Positions 15,621 to 23,379 of a stretch of 37,252 nt of DNA are shown in pieces (the stretch's first letter is position 1; every line of letters begins with the position of its first letter). Source of the DNA: Schwartzia sp. (in: firmicutes). GTDB taxonomy: Bacteria > Bacillota > Negativicutes > Selenomonadales > Selenomonadaceae. The position numbers and the translations under genes are program-made. Under the pieces are notes generated by a model. It saw only the letters and a list, made by a program, of their open reading frames with translations, did no database searches and was not told where the DNA came from. The DNA is taken from contig JAFVAI010000049.1 in the NCBI GenBank assembly GCA_017480545.1, forward strand, positions 1-37,252. Reading direction: 5' to 3'.

Positions 15621-15778
15621 GTAGTAACACACGCCCCGTTTTACTACGTTTTTACTACGAATGACTGCCTCAATATGCCGCGATTTGCCCCCATTTGCCA
15701 TTTATGTAATATTCAGACGAAGTTTTGTTCTTTTTTCAAAACGTGCATAATGCGGCATACGACGGCGTATTGCGGCAT
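15621..15778. other. Repeat-rich region next to int, candidate attachment/arm-site region
   Basis: GTAGTAA at 15621 recurs inverted as TTACTAC at 15641 and 15652. Further on, ATGCCGC at 15675 is matched by inverted TGCGGCAT at 15751 and 15771. Short directed and inverted repeats beside an integrase often mark arm-type integrase or excisionase sites near an element end. The second set also sits just upstream of the phosphatase gene and could instead be an operator. The remainder of the 309-bp gap between int and the phosphatase shows no gene. Confidence 0.3.
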
Positions 15779-15797
15779 TTCGGGAAGGAGAAATCCA

Positions 15798-16292
15798 ATG
15801 ACGAAGATTCTTTTTGTTTGTCACGGCAACATTTGCAGGTCGCCGATGGCGGAGTTTGTGATGGAGGATTTGGTGCGGCGCGCGGGGTTGGAAGGGGAGG
15901 TTTTGGTGGCTTCGGCGGCGACTACGACGGAGGCTGTCGGCGGGGATGTGCATCCGGGGACGAAGGATGTCTTGCGGAAGCAGGGGGTTCCTTTCGGGCG
16001 GCGGCGGGCGCGGCAGATGACGCGGGAGGATTACGCGGTGTATGATTGGATTGTCGCGATGGACGAGGAAAATTTGCGCGATCTTTCGCGGATGACGGGC
16101 GGCGATCCCGATGGGAAGGTGCGTCTTCTGATGTCGTTCGCCGGAGAGGAGCGCGGGGTGGCGGATCCGTGGTACACGGGAAATTTCGATGCGACGTTTC
16201 GCGATGTGCAGCGCGGTTGCGGCGCGATATTGGACAGGCTGGCGCGAAAAACGGGCGGCCATGGCGGAGACGGGCAGGAAAGGAACGGGTGA
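15798..16292 (+). CDS. Low-molecular-weight protein-tyrosine phosphatase
   Basis: This 164-residue cytosolic enzyme starts at an ATG with GGAAGGAG upstream. The P-loop signature C-x5-R is at the N-terminus (VCHGNICRSP, nucleophile Cys8 and Arg14), and the general-acid Asp lies in VADPWYTG in the C-terminal half. Bacterial members dephosphorylate tyrosine kinases that control exopolysaccharide export, or act on low-molecular phosphates. No kinase or polysaccharide gene is next to it. Three bases after its stop begins a small secreted protein, with which it may be co-transcribed. Confidence 0.92.
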   Translation: MTKILFVCHGNICRSPMAEFVMEDLVRRAGLEGEVLVASAATTTEAVGGDVHPGTKDVLRKQGVPFGRRRARQMTREDYAVYDWIVAMDEENLRDLSRMTGGDPDGKVRLLMSFAGEERGVADPWYTGNFDATFRDVQRGCGAILDRLARKTGGHGGDGQERNG

Positions 16293-16295
16293 GGG

Positions 16296-16724
16296 ATGCG
16301 AACGACAATATGGCTTTGCGCGCTGCTTGGCATCGTTGCGCTCCTGTCCTTTGCGAGCCCGACTTCCGAGGCGGCGAACGGGTTGGCGGTGCAGTTCACG
16401 CTGTACGACCTGGATGCGGACGGGGCGCATCCCGCCGCTATGGGGCGGGCGGAGCTGGCCCCGACGGAGCGCCGCGCGAAGCTGTACGTGCTTTCGGCGG
16501 ATCCGGCAGCGCGCGTTTCTTATGAGCGGGATGCGTTTTATGTGACGCGCACGGGGCAGGACGCGCAGACAGGAGCGGTGCGGTTTCGCGTGCGGCATGA
16601 GCAGGTTGTCGAAAGCCGCTGCACGGCGATGGAAATCCGGGATTACATGATGCGGGTCGGCGAAAGCCGCGAACTTTATTCGGAGCGCGGGCAAATTCGC
16701 GCGGTGATGAAATTGGTGTATTGA
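16296..16724 (+). CDS. Small secreted protein of unknown function
   Basis: This encodes 142 residues. A clear signal peptide (IWLCALLGIVALLSFASPTSEA, cut near SEA-AN) is followed by about 115 hydrophilic residues with alternating strands and no cysteine, lipobox or further membrane segment. It starts three bases after the phosphatase, preceded by GGAAAGGAACGGGTGAGGG, and the pair is followed by a palindromic repeat. I do not recognise the family. The product should be periplasmic in a two-membrane cell. Confidence 0.65.
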   Translation: MRTTIWLCALLGIVALLSFASPTSEAANGLAVQFTLYDLDADGAHPAAMGRAELAPTERRAKLYVLSADPAARVSYERDAFYVTRTGQDAQTGAVRFRVRHEQVVESRCTAMEIRDYMMRVGESRELYSERGQIRAVMKLVY

Positions 16725-16749
16725 TACCGGCGTATCGTGCGCACGAGAT

Positions 16750-16780
16750 TTTTTGAAGTAAGAATTTCTTACCTCAAAAA
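16750..16780. repeat. Dispersed palindrome family A, copy 1
   Basis: TTTTTGAAGTAAGA and TCTTACCTCAAAAA form a 14-bp stem with one mismatch around an ATT loop. The core is shared with the copies at 28529 and 36050. It lies just after the secreted-protein gene and probably ends transcription. The other 300 bases up to the EAL gene hold no recognisable gene. Confidence 0.7.
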
Positions 16781-16918
16781 TTTTTGGCAAAAAGGAATCG
16801 GGGGAGTTTGCTTGCAGGACAAGGGTTCTGCCTCCCGCGCCAAAGACTTTCAGGTAAAAAATGGCCGCCACGGGAACGAGATTTTCGCGGAAGTCTTTTG
16901 TATAGGTCTTTCGGCGTA

Positions 16919-16947
16919 TGGCAAACGCTTCGAAGCTTCATTATAAT
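16919..16947 (+). promoter_or_regulatory. Possible promoter of the EAL-kinase operon
   Basis: A perfect TATAAT at 16942 has TGGCAA, a poor -35, 17 bases upstream. A transcript from here would meet the hairpin at 16977 almost at once. Confidence 0.35.
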
Positions 16948-16976
16948 AAAATATATCGTGGCTTAGCGATTACCGA

Positions 16977-17030
16977 CGAGCCGCAGAAAAGGGCTTTTTG
17001 GTAAGCCTTTTTTCTGCGGCTCGTTTTTTT
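16977..17030 (+). terminator. Strong hairpin with T-run, possible attenuator
   Basis: CGAGCCGCAGAAAA pairs with its complement over 14 bp, with an inner GGCTT/AAGCC stem, and is followed by GTTTTTTT. It lies between a TATAAT box and the EAL gene, whose ribosome site is 34 bases downstream. It may simply terminate upstream transcription, or regulate the operon by premature termination. Confidence 0.65.
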
Positions 17031-17078
17031 CGTCGTCCTGCGACCATTTTCCCGAAAGGCGCGGAAGGAGACACTTGC

Positions 17079-19049
17079 ATGGATATGGGTTCCGGTTTTA
17101 TGGCTACGCTCCATTATTGCTCGTTTTATATCTGCGCTGCGCTGCTCGGCGTTTCTTGCCTTTGCTATACCTTGATCCAGGGGCGCACGGCGCGGCGGCA
17201 GAACCAGCTTTATATTTTGTTGTTGCTGAACCTCATTTTTTGCGCGGCGAGCCTCACGGTGGTCGCGTTCTTCGAGGGGGTGCCCGGCCCCGGGGCGCGT
17301 CTCGTCGCGGACACGGCGCGGTTCGCGTCGTTGGTGTTCCACGGGTCGCTGGCGCCGATGTTCGGCTACTATGTGCTTCTGGTCTGCGGCAACGCGTGGC
17401 AGTTTTCCTATCGCGGGATTGCGCTCTATACGTTGCCGTTCCTCCTGACGGAACTTTTGATTTTGCTGAATCCTTTGACGGGCTGGGTCTACTATTACAA
17501 TGACGCGTTTCAGTATTGCCGGAGCTGGGGCGTGTATTCGCTGTATGTGTCGGCGTCCTTTTACCTCCTGCTCGGCCTTTTGAATCTTTTCCGCTTTTGG
17601 CGCGCGGTCACTGGCGCAAAGCGTAACGCGCTGATTTTTTTCATCGCGCTGGTCGTGATCGGGCTTCTCGTGCAGATCGCGTGGCCGGGCATCCAGATCG
17701 AGCTCTTCACGAACGCGCTGGCGGCGCTCGGCCTGATGCTGTCCATCGAGGACGAGGACGACCGCATCGACATGGCGACGGGCGCGTACAACCGCCGCGC
17801 GTTGGCGTTCGACCTGAAGAATTTCATCGAGACGGGGCAGGTCTTTCAGGTCATCGGGGTGCGCATCACGGACATGGTGTCGGTGCACCGCGTGATGGGC
17901 TCGTCGGCTTCGGACGCGTTTCTGCGCTCGGTGGCGGATTATCTCCGGACGCTGCTCCCGCCGTACTGCATTTATTACGCGAACCCTTCGACGTACATCA
18001 TCCTGATCCGCGGCGATGACGAGACGCGGGCGGCGGAGATCGCCGCCACCATCCTTGACCGCTTTGACGAGACGTGGAAGGGCGGCAAGGTGGAGTCGCT
18101 GCTCCACGCGGCGGTGACGCAGGGCAGCGCGCCGAAAAATTTCCCGACCCGGGCGGATGTGCTGTTCATGGCGGACAGCCCGATTCCCGTCAAAGAGGAG
18201 AAAAAGGTCCTCGCGGGGCGCGACCTCGGCTATCTGCTGCGCCGCCTCGAGGTGGAGCGCGCGCTCCATCGCGGCTTGGAGGAGCGTACGTTCGAGGTCT
18301 ATTACCAACCGGTCTATGAAATGCCGTCGCTGAAAATGAGAAGCGCGGAGGCGCTTCTCCGTTTGCATGACCGTGTGCTGGGAAATATCCCGCCCGCCGA
18401 GTTCATCCCGGCGGCGGAGCAGGCGGGCATCATCGAGCGGCTCGGCGATTTCGTGCTGGAGGAGGTCTGCGCGTTTATCGCCAGCGGTGTGCCGGAGGAA
18501 GTGGAGCTGACCGACATCGGCGTGAATCTTTCGGTGCTCCAGTGCATCCAGCCGGGCTTCGCCGCGCGCATGAAAGCGATCGTCGCCCGCTACGGCGTGA
18601 ACCCGTCGAAAATCAATTTCGAGATTACCGAGTCGGTGGCGGCGAACGATTACAACGCGCTGGACGCCGTGATCCGCGACCTGAAAGCGGAGGGCTTCAC
18701 CTTCGCGATGGACGATTACGGCACGGGCTATTCCAATATGCAGTCGATTTTCTCGCTGGATTTCGATTTGGTGAAGATCGACAAGGGCATTCTTTGGAGC
18801 GCGGAAAAGAACGCGATCGGACGCGCGATTCTCGACAACAGTGTGCGGATGATCCGCGAAATGCGCCGCAAGATTCTCGTGGAAGGTGTGGAAACGGAGG
18901 AGCAGATCAAGCTCCTCGCCAAGCTGTCCGTCGATTTTTTGCAGGGCTTTTATTTCTCGAAGCCCGTGCCGAAGGATGAGTTTATCGCGCTGGCGCGGGC
19001 GCAGCATGAGGAAAGCCACGCGATTATGGTGCAGGGGGCATCGTCATGA
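17079..19049 (+). CDS. Membrane EAL phosphodiesterase with degenerate GGDEF domain
   Basis: This 656-residue protein has seven hydrophobic segments in its first 220 residues (a 7TM sensory module), a GGDEF-type domain (about 228-385) and an EAL domain (about 400-650). The cyclase motif is replaced by SSASD, so cyclic-di-GMP synthesis is unlikely. The EAL domain looks intact: EAL at 424-426, NLS, ITES, DDYGTGYSN (Asp545, Asp546), KID and VEGVET. It should hydrolyse cyclic-di-GMP to pGpG at the inner membrane. The ATG has GGAAGGAG upstream. Its stop overlaps the next ATG by four bases, making it the first gene of the signalling operon. Confidence 0.9.
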   Translation: MDMGSGFMATLHYCSFYICAALLGVSCLCYTLIQGRTARRQNQLYILLLLNLIFCAASLTVVAFFEGVPGPGARLVADTARFASLVFHGSLAPMFGYYVLLVCGNAWQFSYRGIALYTLPFLLTELLILLNPLTGWVYYYNDAFQYCRSWGVYSLYVSASFYLLLGLLNLFRFWRAVTGAKRNALIFFIALVVIGLLVQIAWPGIQIELFTNALAALGLMLSIEDEDDRIDMATGAYNRRALAFDLKNFIETGQVFQVIGVRITDMVSVHRVMGSSASDAFLRSVADYLRTLLPPYCIYYANPSTYIILIRGDDETRAAEIAATILDRFDETWKGGKVESLLHAAVTQGSAPKNFPTRADVLFMADSPIPVKEEKKVLAGRDLGYLLRRLEVERALHRGLEERTFEVYYQPVYEMPSLKMRSAEALLRLHDRVLGNIPPAEFIPAAEQAGIIERLGDFVLEEVCAFIASGVPEEVELTDIGVNLSVLQCIQPGFAARMKAIVARYGVNPSKINFEITESVAANDYNALDAVIRDLKAEGFTFAMDDYGTGYSNMQSIFSLDFDLVKIDKGILWSAEKNAIGRAILDNSVRMIREMRRKILVEGVETEEQIKLLAKLSVDFLQGFYFSKPVPKDEFIALARAQHEESHAIMVQGASS

Positions 19050-20161
19050 GCAAATGGTTCCGCATGATTCCGGCTTGGGGGCGGTGGCTGCTGGCCGCGC
19101 TGAGCGGACTGCTCGTTTTCGGGATGCTGGCGATGGTGTTCAATTTTGACGCCGCGGACGACCGCCGCACGGAAAAGGTGGGCTTTATTCTCCTCGGCGG
19201 CATCGACGAGCCGGGCTGGAATGAATCGCACTACGAAGGCATAAAGAGCGCCTGCGAAGCCTTCGGCGTGACGCTCCTCGTCCGCGACCATGTCCCCGAA
19301 GGGACAGGGGCGTGTGCTGACGCCATCCGCTCTCTCGCCGACGAAGGGGTGGGCATGATTTTCCTGTGCAGCTACGGCTATCCGGCGGAGACCCGCGCGA
19401 TGGTGGAGGCGTACCCGGGCATCGCCTTCGCGACCCACGCGCCGAGCCCCGCCGTACCGAATATGACTTCCTGCTTCGCGCGGATGCATCAGGGGCGCTA
19501 TTTGGCGGGCGCGCTGGCAGGGCTTCGGACGAAGACGGGCGTCATCGGGTATGTCGCCGCGATGCCGAACACGCAGGTGAACCGCAACCTGAACGCGTTC
19601 GCCCTCGGCGCGCGCCGGACAAATCCCAACGCGCGCATCGTCGTGGCATGGACGGGGGCATGGGAAGACGCGGAGAAGGAGACGGAAAATGTCTGGCAGC
19701 TCGTCTATCGGGCCGGCGCGGATATCATCGCGTACCAGCAGGACGACCAGTCCATCCCCGACACCTGCGAAGCGCTGGGCGTCGAGTTCATCAGCTCGGA
19801 AACGCGGCTGACAAATTACCCCCATCATCTGGCTTCGATCGCCTGCCGTTGGGATATTTACTATCGGCACATTCTCCAACGCTATCTGAAAGGCGAGCTG
19901 AACGCGATCCGAAACCGCTGGATCGGCATCGACGAGGGCGCGGTCCATTTGGCGGACGTGTCCGCGCGGATTGGGCTGGACGCGGGCTATGCCGTTGCCA
20001 ATTTGCGCCGCGACCTGACGGGATTCCATGCCATTTTCCGGGGGCCGATCCGCGATATGCGGGGCGGCCTGCGCGTAAACGCGGGCGAGGTGCTCCACGA
20101 CGACGCGCTGATTCACCGCATGGACTGGTATGTGGAGGGGGTGGAGTTCCTTGATCGCTGA
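19046..20161 (+). CDS. Membrane-anchored BMP-family periplasmic binding protein
   Basis: This 371-residue protein is of the BMP/PnrA (Med) family of ligand-binding proteins, which usually feed nucleoside ABC importers. Seen here are the FILLGGIDEPGWNESHYEGIKSA opening, then ATHAPSPAVPNMTS, GRYLAGALAGLRTKTGVIGYVAAMP and RWIGIDEGAVHLADVS. Most relatives are lipoproteins; this one has no lipobox cysteine. It has an N-terminal hydrophobic helix (about 11-33) likely to stay as an anchor. No ABC permease or ATPase is nearby. It is translationally coupled to an EAL enzyme before it and a sensor kinase after it, so it probably acts as the periplasmic ligand sensor for the kinase, as TorT and LuxP do for their kinases. 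Ligand unknown. Confidence 0.82.
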   Translation: MSKWFRMIPAWGRWLLAALSGLLVFGMLAMVFNFDAADDRRTEKVGFILLGGIDEPGWNESHYEGIKSACEAFGVTLLVRDHVPEGTGACADAIRSLADEGVGMIFLCSYGYPAETRAMVEAYPGIAFATHAPSPAVPNMTSCFARMHQGRYLAGALAGLRTKTGVIGYVAAMPNTQVNRNLNAFALGARRTNPNARIVVAWTGAWEDAEKETENVWQLVYRAGADIIAYQQDDQSIPDTCEALGVEFISSETRLTNYPHHLASIACRWDIYYRHILQRYLKGELNAIRNRWIGIDEGAVHLADVSARIGLDAGYAVANLRRDLTGFHAIFRGPIRDMRGGLRVNAGEVLHDDALIHRMDWYVEGVEFLDR

Positions 20162-22712
20162 AAACCGCCGACGGGATCCGTTTCTGAAAATCGCCGCCGA
20201 GTTCCTCGCGTTGGTCATCGCGCTTGGCATTTGCGCGATTTTTATGCAGCACAAGATTTTTGCCTTGCTCAATGCGACGATGGAGCAAAACGTCGCGCGG
20301 CAGACCGAGAGCATGGCGGTTCTGGCAGAGTCGCAGTTCCGCCAGGAGCTGATGGTCCTCCACAATTCCATGAAATTCCTGGAAGCCCACCCCGGCGCGG
20401 AGGACGAAATGATCGCGGGGTTGGCGCAGGCCCGCGGCGGCGCGGCGGTGGGCATCCTGTCGGTGGACGGGAAGAGATCCCACGGAAACACGCTCCCCGT
20501 CTCGGAGTTCCATCATCTGCCCCAAGCCATTCTCGGCCACGATGTCGTGGACTACGCCGAGGGGCAGGGGCTCCTGTTCGCCGTCCCCCTGCGCTCCGGC
20601 GACACCGTGCGCGGTGTGCTCTGGCGGCGCTACAGCGGCGCGCAGGCGGCGCAGCTTTTCAACCTCGCGGAGTACCACGCCGACCGACAGTTTTTGCTCG
20701 CCTCCCAAGATGGGGATATCATCATTCCGTACCGAAACTACAACGAGGAGGACGCGGCGTTTTTCGCCGATCCGTCCGTCTCGTCGGCTTACGAGGAAAT
20801 TCGGGCGCGCCTTGCCTCCGCGCCTGCCGCGGCGGTCTACACGGAGAGCCGGAAGGGGCGCGTATTCCTGTTCGGCGCGGATTTGCCCGAGACGAACTGC
20901 GCATTGATGGGCTTCGTGCCGTGGGAGACAGTGGCCGGCGGCATCGCGCGGATTTACACGCTGGTGCTCCGCGCGGGGGCCATCCTGCTTCTCCTGATCG
21001 CGCTGACGAGCGTCTATCTCTTCATCGTGCAGGCGAAAGCGGAGGAAAGCGATTCGCTCCGCCGCGAAAAGGAATTCTCCGACCGGGCGAGCCAGGCGAA
21101 GAGCGCCTTCCTCGCGAACATGAGCCACGAAATCCGTACGCCGATCAACGCCATCCTCGGCATGAACGAAATGATCCTCCGCGAGGCGGGAAAGCCGAAT
21201 ATCCGCGAGTACGCGCAGAGCATCTCCCGCGCCGGCGAGTCGCTGCTCTCCATCATCAACGACATCCTCGACTTTTCCAAGATCGAGTCCGGCAAGCTCG
21301 AAATCATCGAGAGCGAATACCAGCTGTCCCGCCTCCTGAAGAACGTCGTGGCGATGATCCAGCCAAAGGCGGACGCCAAGGGGCTGGAATTCCACCTGCA
21401 CATCGACGAGGACATCCCGGACGCGCTTTTGGGCGACATGATGCGCGTCCAGCAGGTCGTCATCAATATCCTGACGAACGCGGTCAAGTACACGCCGACA
21501 GGCGAGGTCAACTTTTACGTGATGAACGAAAAGCGGGAAGAAAACCGCATTTACCTCTCCTTTGTCGTCAACGATACCGGCATCGGCATCAAGGAAGAGG
21601 ACCAGAAAAAGCTGTTCCGTGACTTCGAGCGGCTGGACCAGGAAAAGAACCGCAACATCGAAGGCACGGGCCTCGGGCTCGCCATCACGAATATGCTGCT
21701 GAACCTGATGGGCGGCACCATCGAGCTCAAAAGCATTTACGGCGAAGGCTCGACCTTCACCGTCGTCCTGCCGCAGACCATCATGGAGGACTCGCCCATC
21801 GGCAACCTCGCCGAGCGCATGACCGAGGCTTCCGGGCACACCGGGCAATACGTGCCCTCCTTCACCGCGCCGGACGCCGACATCCTCGTGGTGGACGACA
21901 ACGAGATGAATCTGCTCGTCGTCAAGGGGCTATTGAAGCAGACGAACATCCGCATCGACACCTGCATGAGCGGCCCGCAGTGTTTGGACTGCCTCGCGGA
22001 AAAGCATTACGACCTGATTCTCCTCGACCACATGATGCCGAACATGGACGGCATCGAGACGCTGCACCGCGCCGAGAATCTGCCGAACGCAAAGGATACG
22101 CCCTTCATCATGCTCACGGCCAACGCGATTTCCGGCGCAAAGGACGCTTTCCTGAAGGAAGGCTTCGCCGCGTATATTTCAAAACCGATTGACAGCATGC
22201 TCCTCGAAGCGACGTTGATGAAATATCTGCCGGAAAGCAAAATCATGACGGCCCCGGACGAAAACGGCGCGGCCGGAGCCGACGCCGCGCCGGAAGAAAA
22301 TCCCGCGCCTCCGGAAAACAGGGACACGGGAGACCTCGACATCGAGCAAGGCATGAAGTATAATGGTGGCATGGAGGATATGTACAGGATGGTGCTCGGC
22401 ATGTTCATCCAGCTCCGCCCCGAAAAGCAGAAGCAGATGAAGGAGCATCTCGACGCGGAGGACTGGAAGGACTACGCGACGATGCTCCACGCGCTGAAGT
22501 CCACCTCCATGACCATCGGCGGACAGAAATGCTCGGACGCGGCGAAGGAACTGGAGCTCGCCGGGAAGCGGTGCTTCGCCGAGGACACAACGGACGAGGA
22601 CAGACAAGAAGCGGTCTGGTTTATCCGTTCGCACCACGAGCGGACCATGGCGCTCTATGACAAACTCGCGCAAGACGCGGAAAGGTGGCTGAAGCAAAAT
22701 GATGGTGCTTGA
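20151..22712 (+). CDS. Hybrid sensor histidine kinase with REC and Hpt domains
   Basis: This 853-residue protein has two membrane helices (about 15-40 and 270-292) bracketing a periplasmic sensor region. HisKA carries His326 (FLANMSHEIRTP). The HATPase domain shows the N box (NILTNAVKY), DTGIGI and GTGLGLAIT. A receiver has phospho-acceptor Asp626 (LILLDHMMP), and a C-terminal Hpt domain has His780 (MLHALKSTS). The parts make a full His-Asp-His relay. The TTG start at 20151 follows GGAGGGG; an ATG at 20130 in the same frame lacks a ribosome site. It overlaps the BMP gene and the next receiver gene, which is the likely final acceptor. Confidence 0.93.
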   Translation: MIAENRRRDPFLKIAAEFLALVIALGICAIFMQHKIFALLNATMEQNVARQTESMAVLAESQFRQELMVLHNSMKFLEAHPGAEDEMIAGLAQARGGAAVGILSVDGKRSHGNTLPVSEFHHLPQAILGHDVVDYAEGQGLLFAVPLRSGDTVRGVLWRRYSGAQAAQLFNLAEYHADRQFLLASQDGDIIIPYRNYNEEDAAFFADPSVSSAYEEIRARLASAPAAAVYTESRKGRVFLFGADLPETNCALMGFVPWETVAGGIARIYTLVLRAGAILLLLIALTSVYLFIVQAKAEESDSLRREKEFSDRASQAKSAFLANMSHEIRTPINAILGMNEMILREAGKPNIREYAQSISRAGESLLSIINDILDFSKIESGKLEIIESEYQLSRLLKNVVAMIQPKADAKGLEFHLHIDEDIPDALLGDMMRVQQVVINILTNAVKYTPTGEVNFYVMNEKREENRIYLSFVVNDTGIGIKEEDQKKLFRDFERLDQEKNRNIEGTGLGLAITNMLLNLMGGTIELKSIYGEGSTFTVVLPQTIMEDSPIGNLAERMTEASGHTGQYVPSFTAPDADILVVDDNEMNLLVVKGLLKQTNIRIDTCMSGPQCLDCLAEKHYDLILLDHMMPNMDGIETLHRAENLPNAKDTPFIMLTANAISGAKDAFLKEGFAAYISKPIDSMLLEATLMKYLPESKIMTAPDENGAAGADAAPEENPAPPENRDTGDLDIEQGMKYNGGMEDMYRMVLGMFIQLRPEKQKQMKEHLDAEDWKDYATMLHALKSTSMTIGGQKCSDAAKELELAGKRCFAEDTTDEDRQEAVWFIRSHHERTMALYDKLAQDAERWLKQNDGA

Positions 22713-23142
22713 CAGCAAAAACATTACGGTATTGATGATCGACGACGACGAGATCAACCGCCAGATGGCGGAAATGATTTTGACACGGAAACTCCCTTAC
22801 AAAGTCCTGACCGCGGAATCGGGCATGCGGGGCATCGAGCTGATGCACCAATACGAGGTCAACCTCGTGCTGCTCGACGTGACCATGCCGGTCTGGGACG
22901 GCTTCAAGACATTGTCCGTGATCCGCTCGGATTCCAAGCTGAAAGACACCCCCGTCATCATGCTGACCGCCTCCGCCGACCTTGGCTCGGTGGTCAAGGC
23001 GACCGATTACGGTGTGCAGGACTACATCAAAAAACCGTTCCTGCCCGACGAACTGGCCGACCGCGTGGCGAAAGTCATCTGGGACAACTGGCAACAGCAG
23101 GGAATCGGCGGCCGGCCAACCACAAAGAAAATCTTTTCGTGA
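22699..23142 (+). CDS. Stand-alone response regulator (CheY-like receiver)
   Basis: This 147-residue protein is a single receiver domain: acidic pocket IDDDEIN, phospho-acceptor Asp60 (LVLLDVTMP), conserved Thr (MLTAS) and Lys (YIKKPF). No output domain is attached; 20 extra residues at the C-terminus are hydrophilic. The ATG lies inside the end of the kinase gene (14-base overlap), so it is made with the kinase. It probably receives phosphate from the Hpt domain and acts by protein contact, possibly on the EAL enzyme of the same operon; this last point is inference. A strong terminator follows. Confidence 0.9.
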   Translation: MMVLDSKNITVLMIDDDEINRQMAEMILTRKLPYKVLTAESGMRGIELMHQYEVNLVLLDVTMPVWDGFKTLSVIRSDSKLKDTPVIMLTASADLGSVVKATDYGVQDYIKKPFLPDELADRVAKVIWDNWQQQGIGGRPTTKKIFS

Positions 23143-23148
23143 CGGCAA

Positions 23149-23196
23149 AACCCAAAAACGCGTGGAAGCGATCCTGCTTCCGCGCGTTTTTGGGTT
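23149..23196 (+). terminator. Terminator of the signalling operon
   Basis: GGAAGC/GCTTCC with GCG pairs forms the GC-rich stem; TTTTT follows and pairs in turn with AAAAA upstream, giving an A-T extended hairpin with outer arms AACCC and GGGTT. It ends the four-gene operon. Confidence 0.8.
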
Positions 23197-23202
23197 GATA
23201 CT

Positions 23203-23238
23203 AATCGCAGTTAGGATTTTTAAATCCTTGCTGCGATT
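23203..23238. repeat. Dispersed palindrome family B, copy 1
   Basis: Arms AATCGCAG and CTGCGATT enclose an AT-rich centre with AGGATTT and AAATCCT. A 25-base part is repeated exactly, in inverted orientation, at 26854-26878 on the other side of the RND gene. A weaker copy lies at 36151. Confidence 0.7.
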
Positions 23239-23379
23239 GCATGAGACATCAGACGCGCCTGAGATTTAATTTGCTTTTAATTTTTCGCCGATACAACTCT
23301 TTTATTTTTTGATATAATAAATTGGTATGATTGCAGAGCGTTTTCCGGTACGAAAGTGCCGCCGAGGGAGGAATTGATC

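Noticed and set aside
16941..19019. A 692-codon open frame on the minus strand opposite the EAL gene
   Set aside because: It mirrors a well-supported EAL protein and has shadow-type composition.
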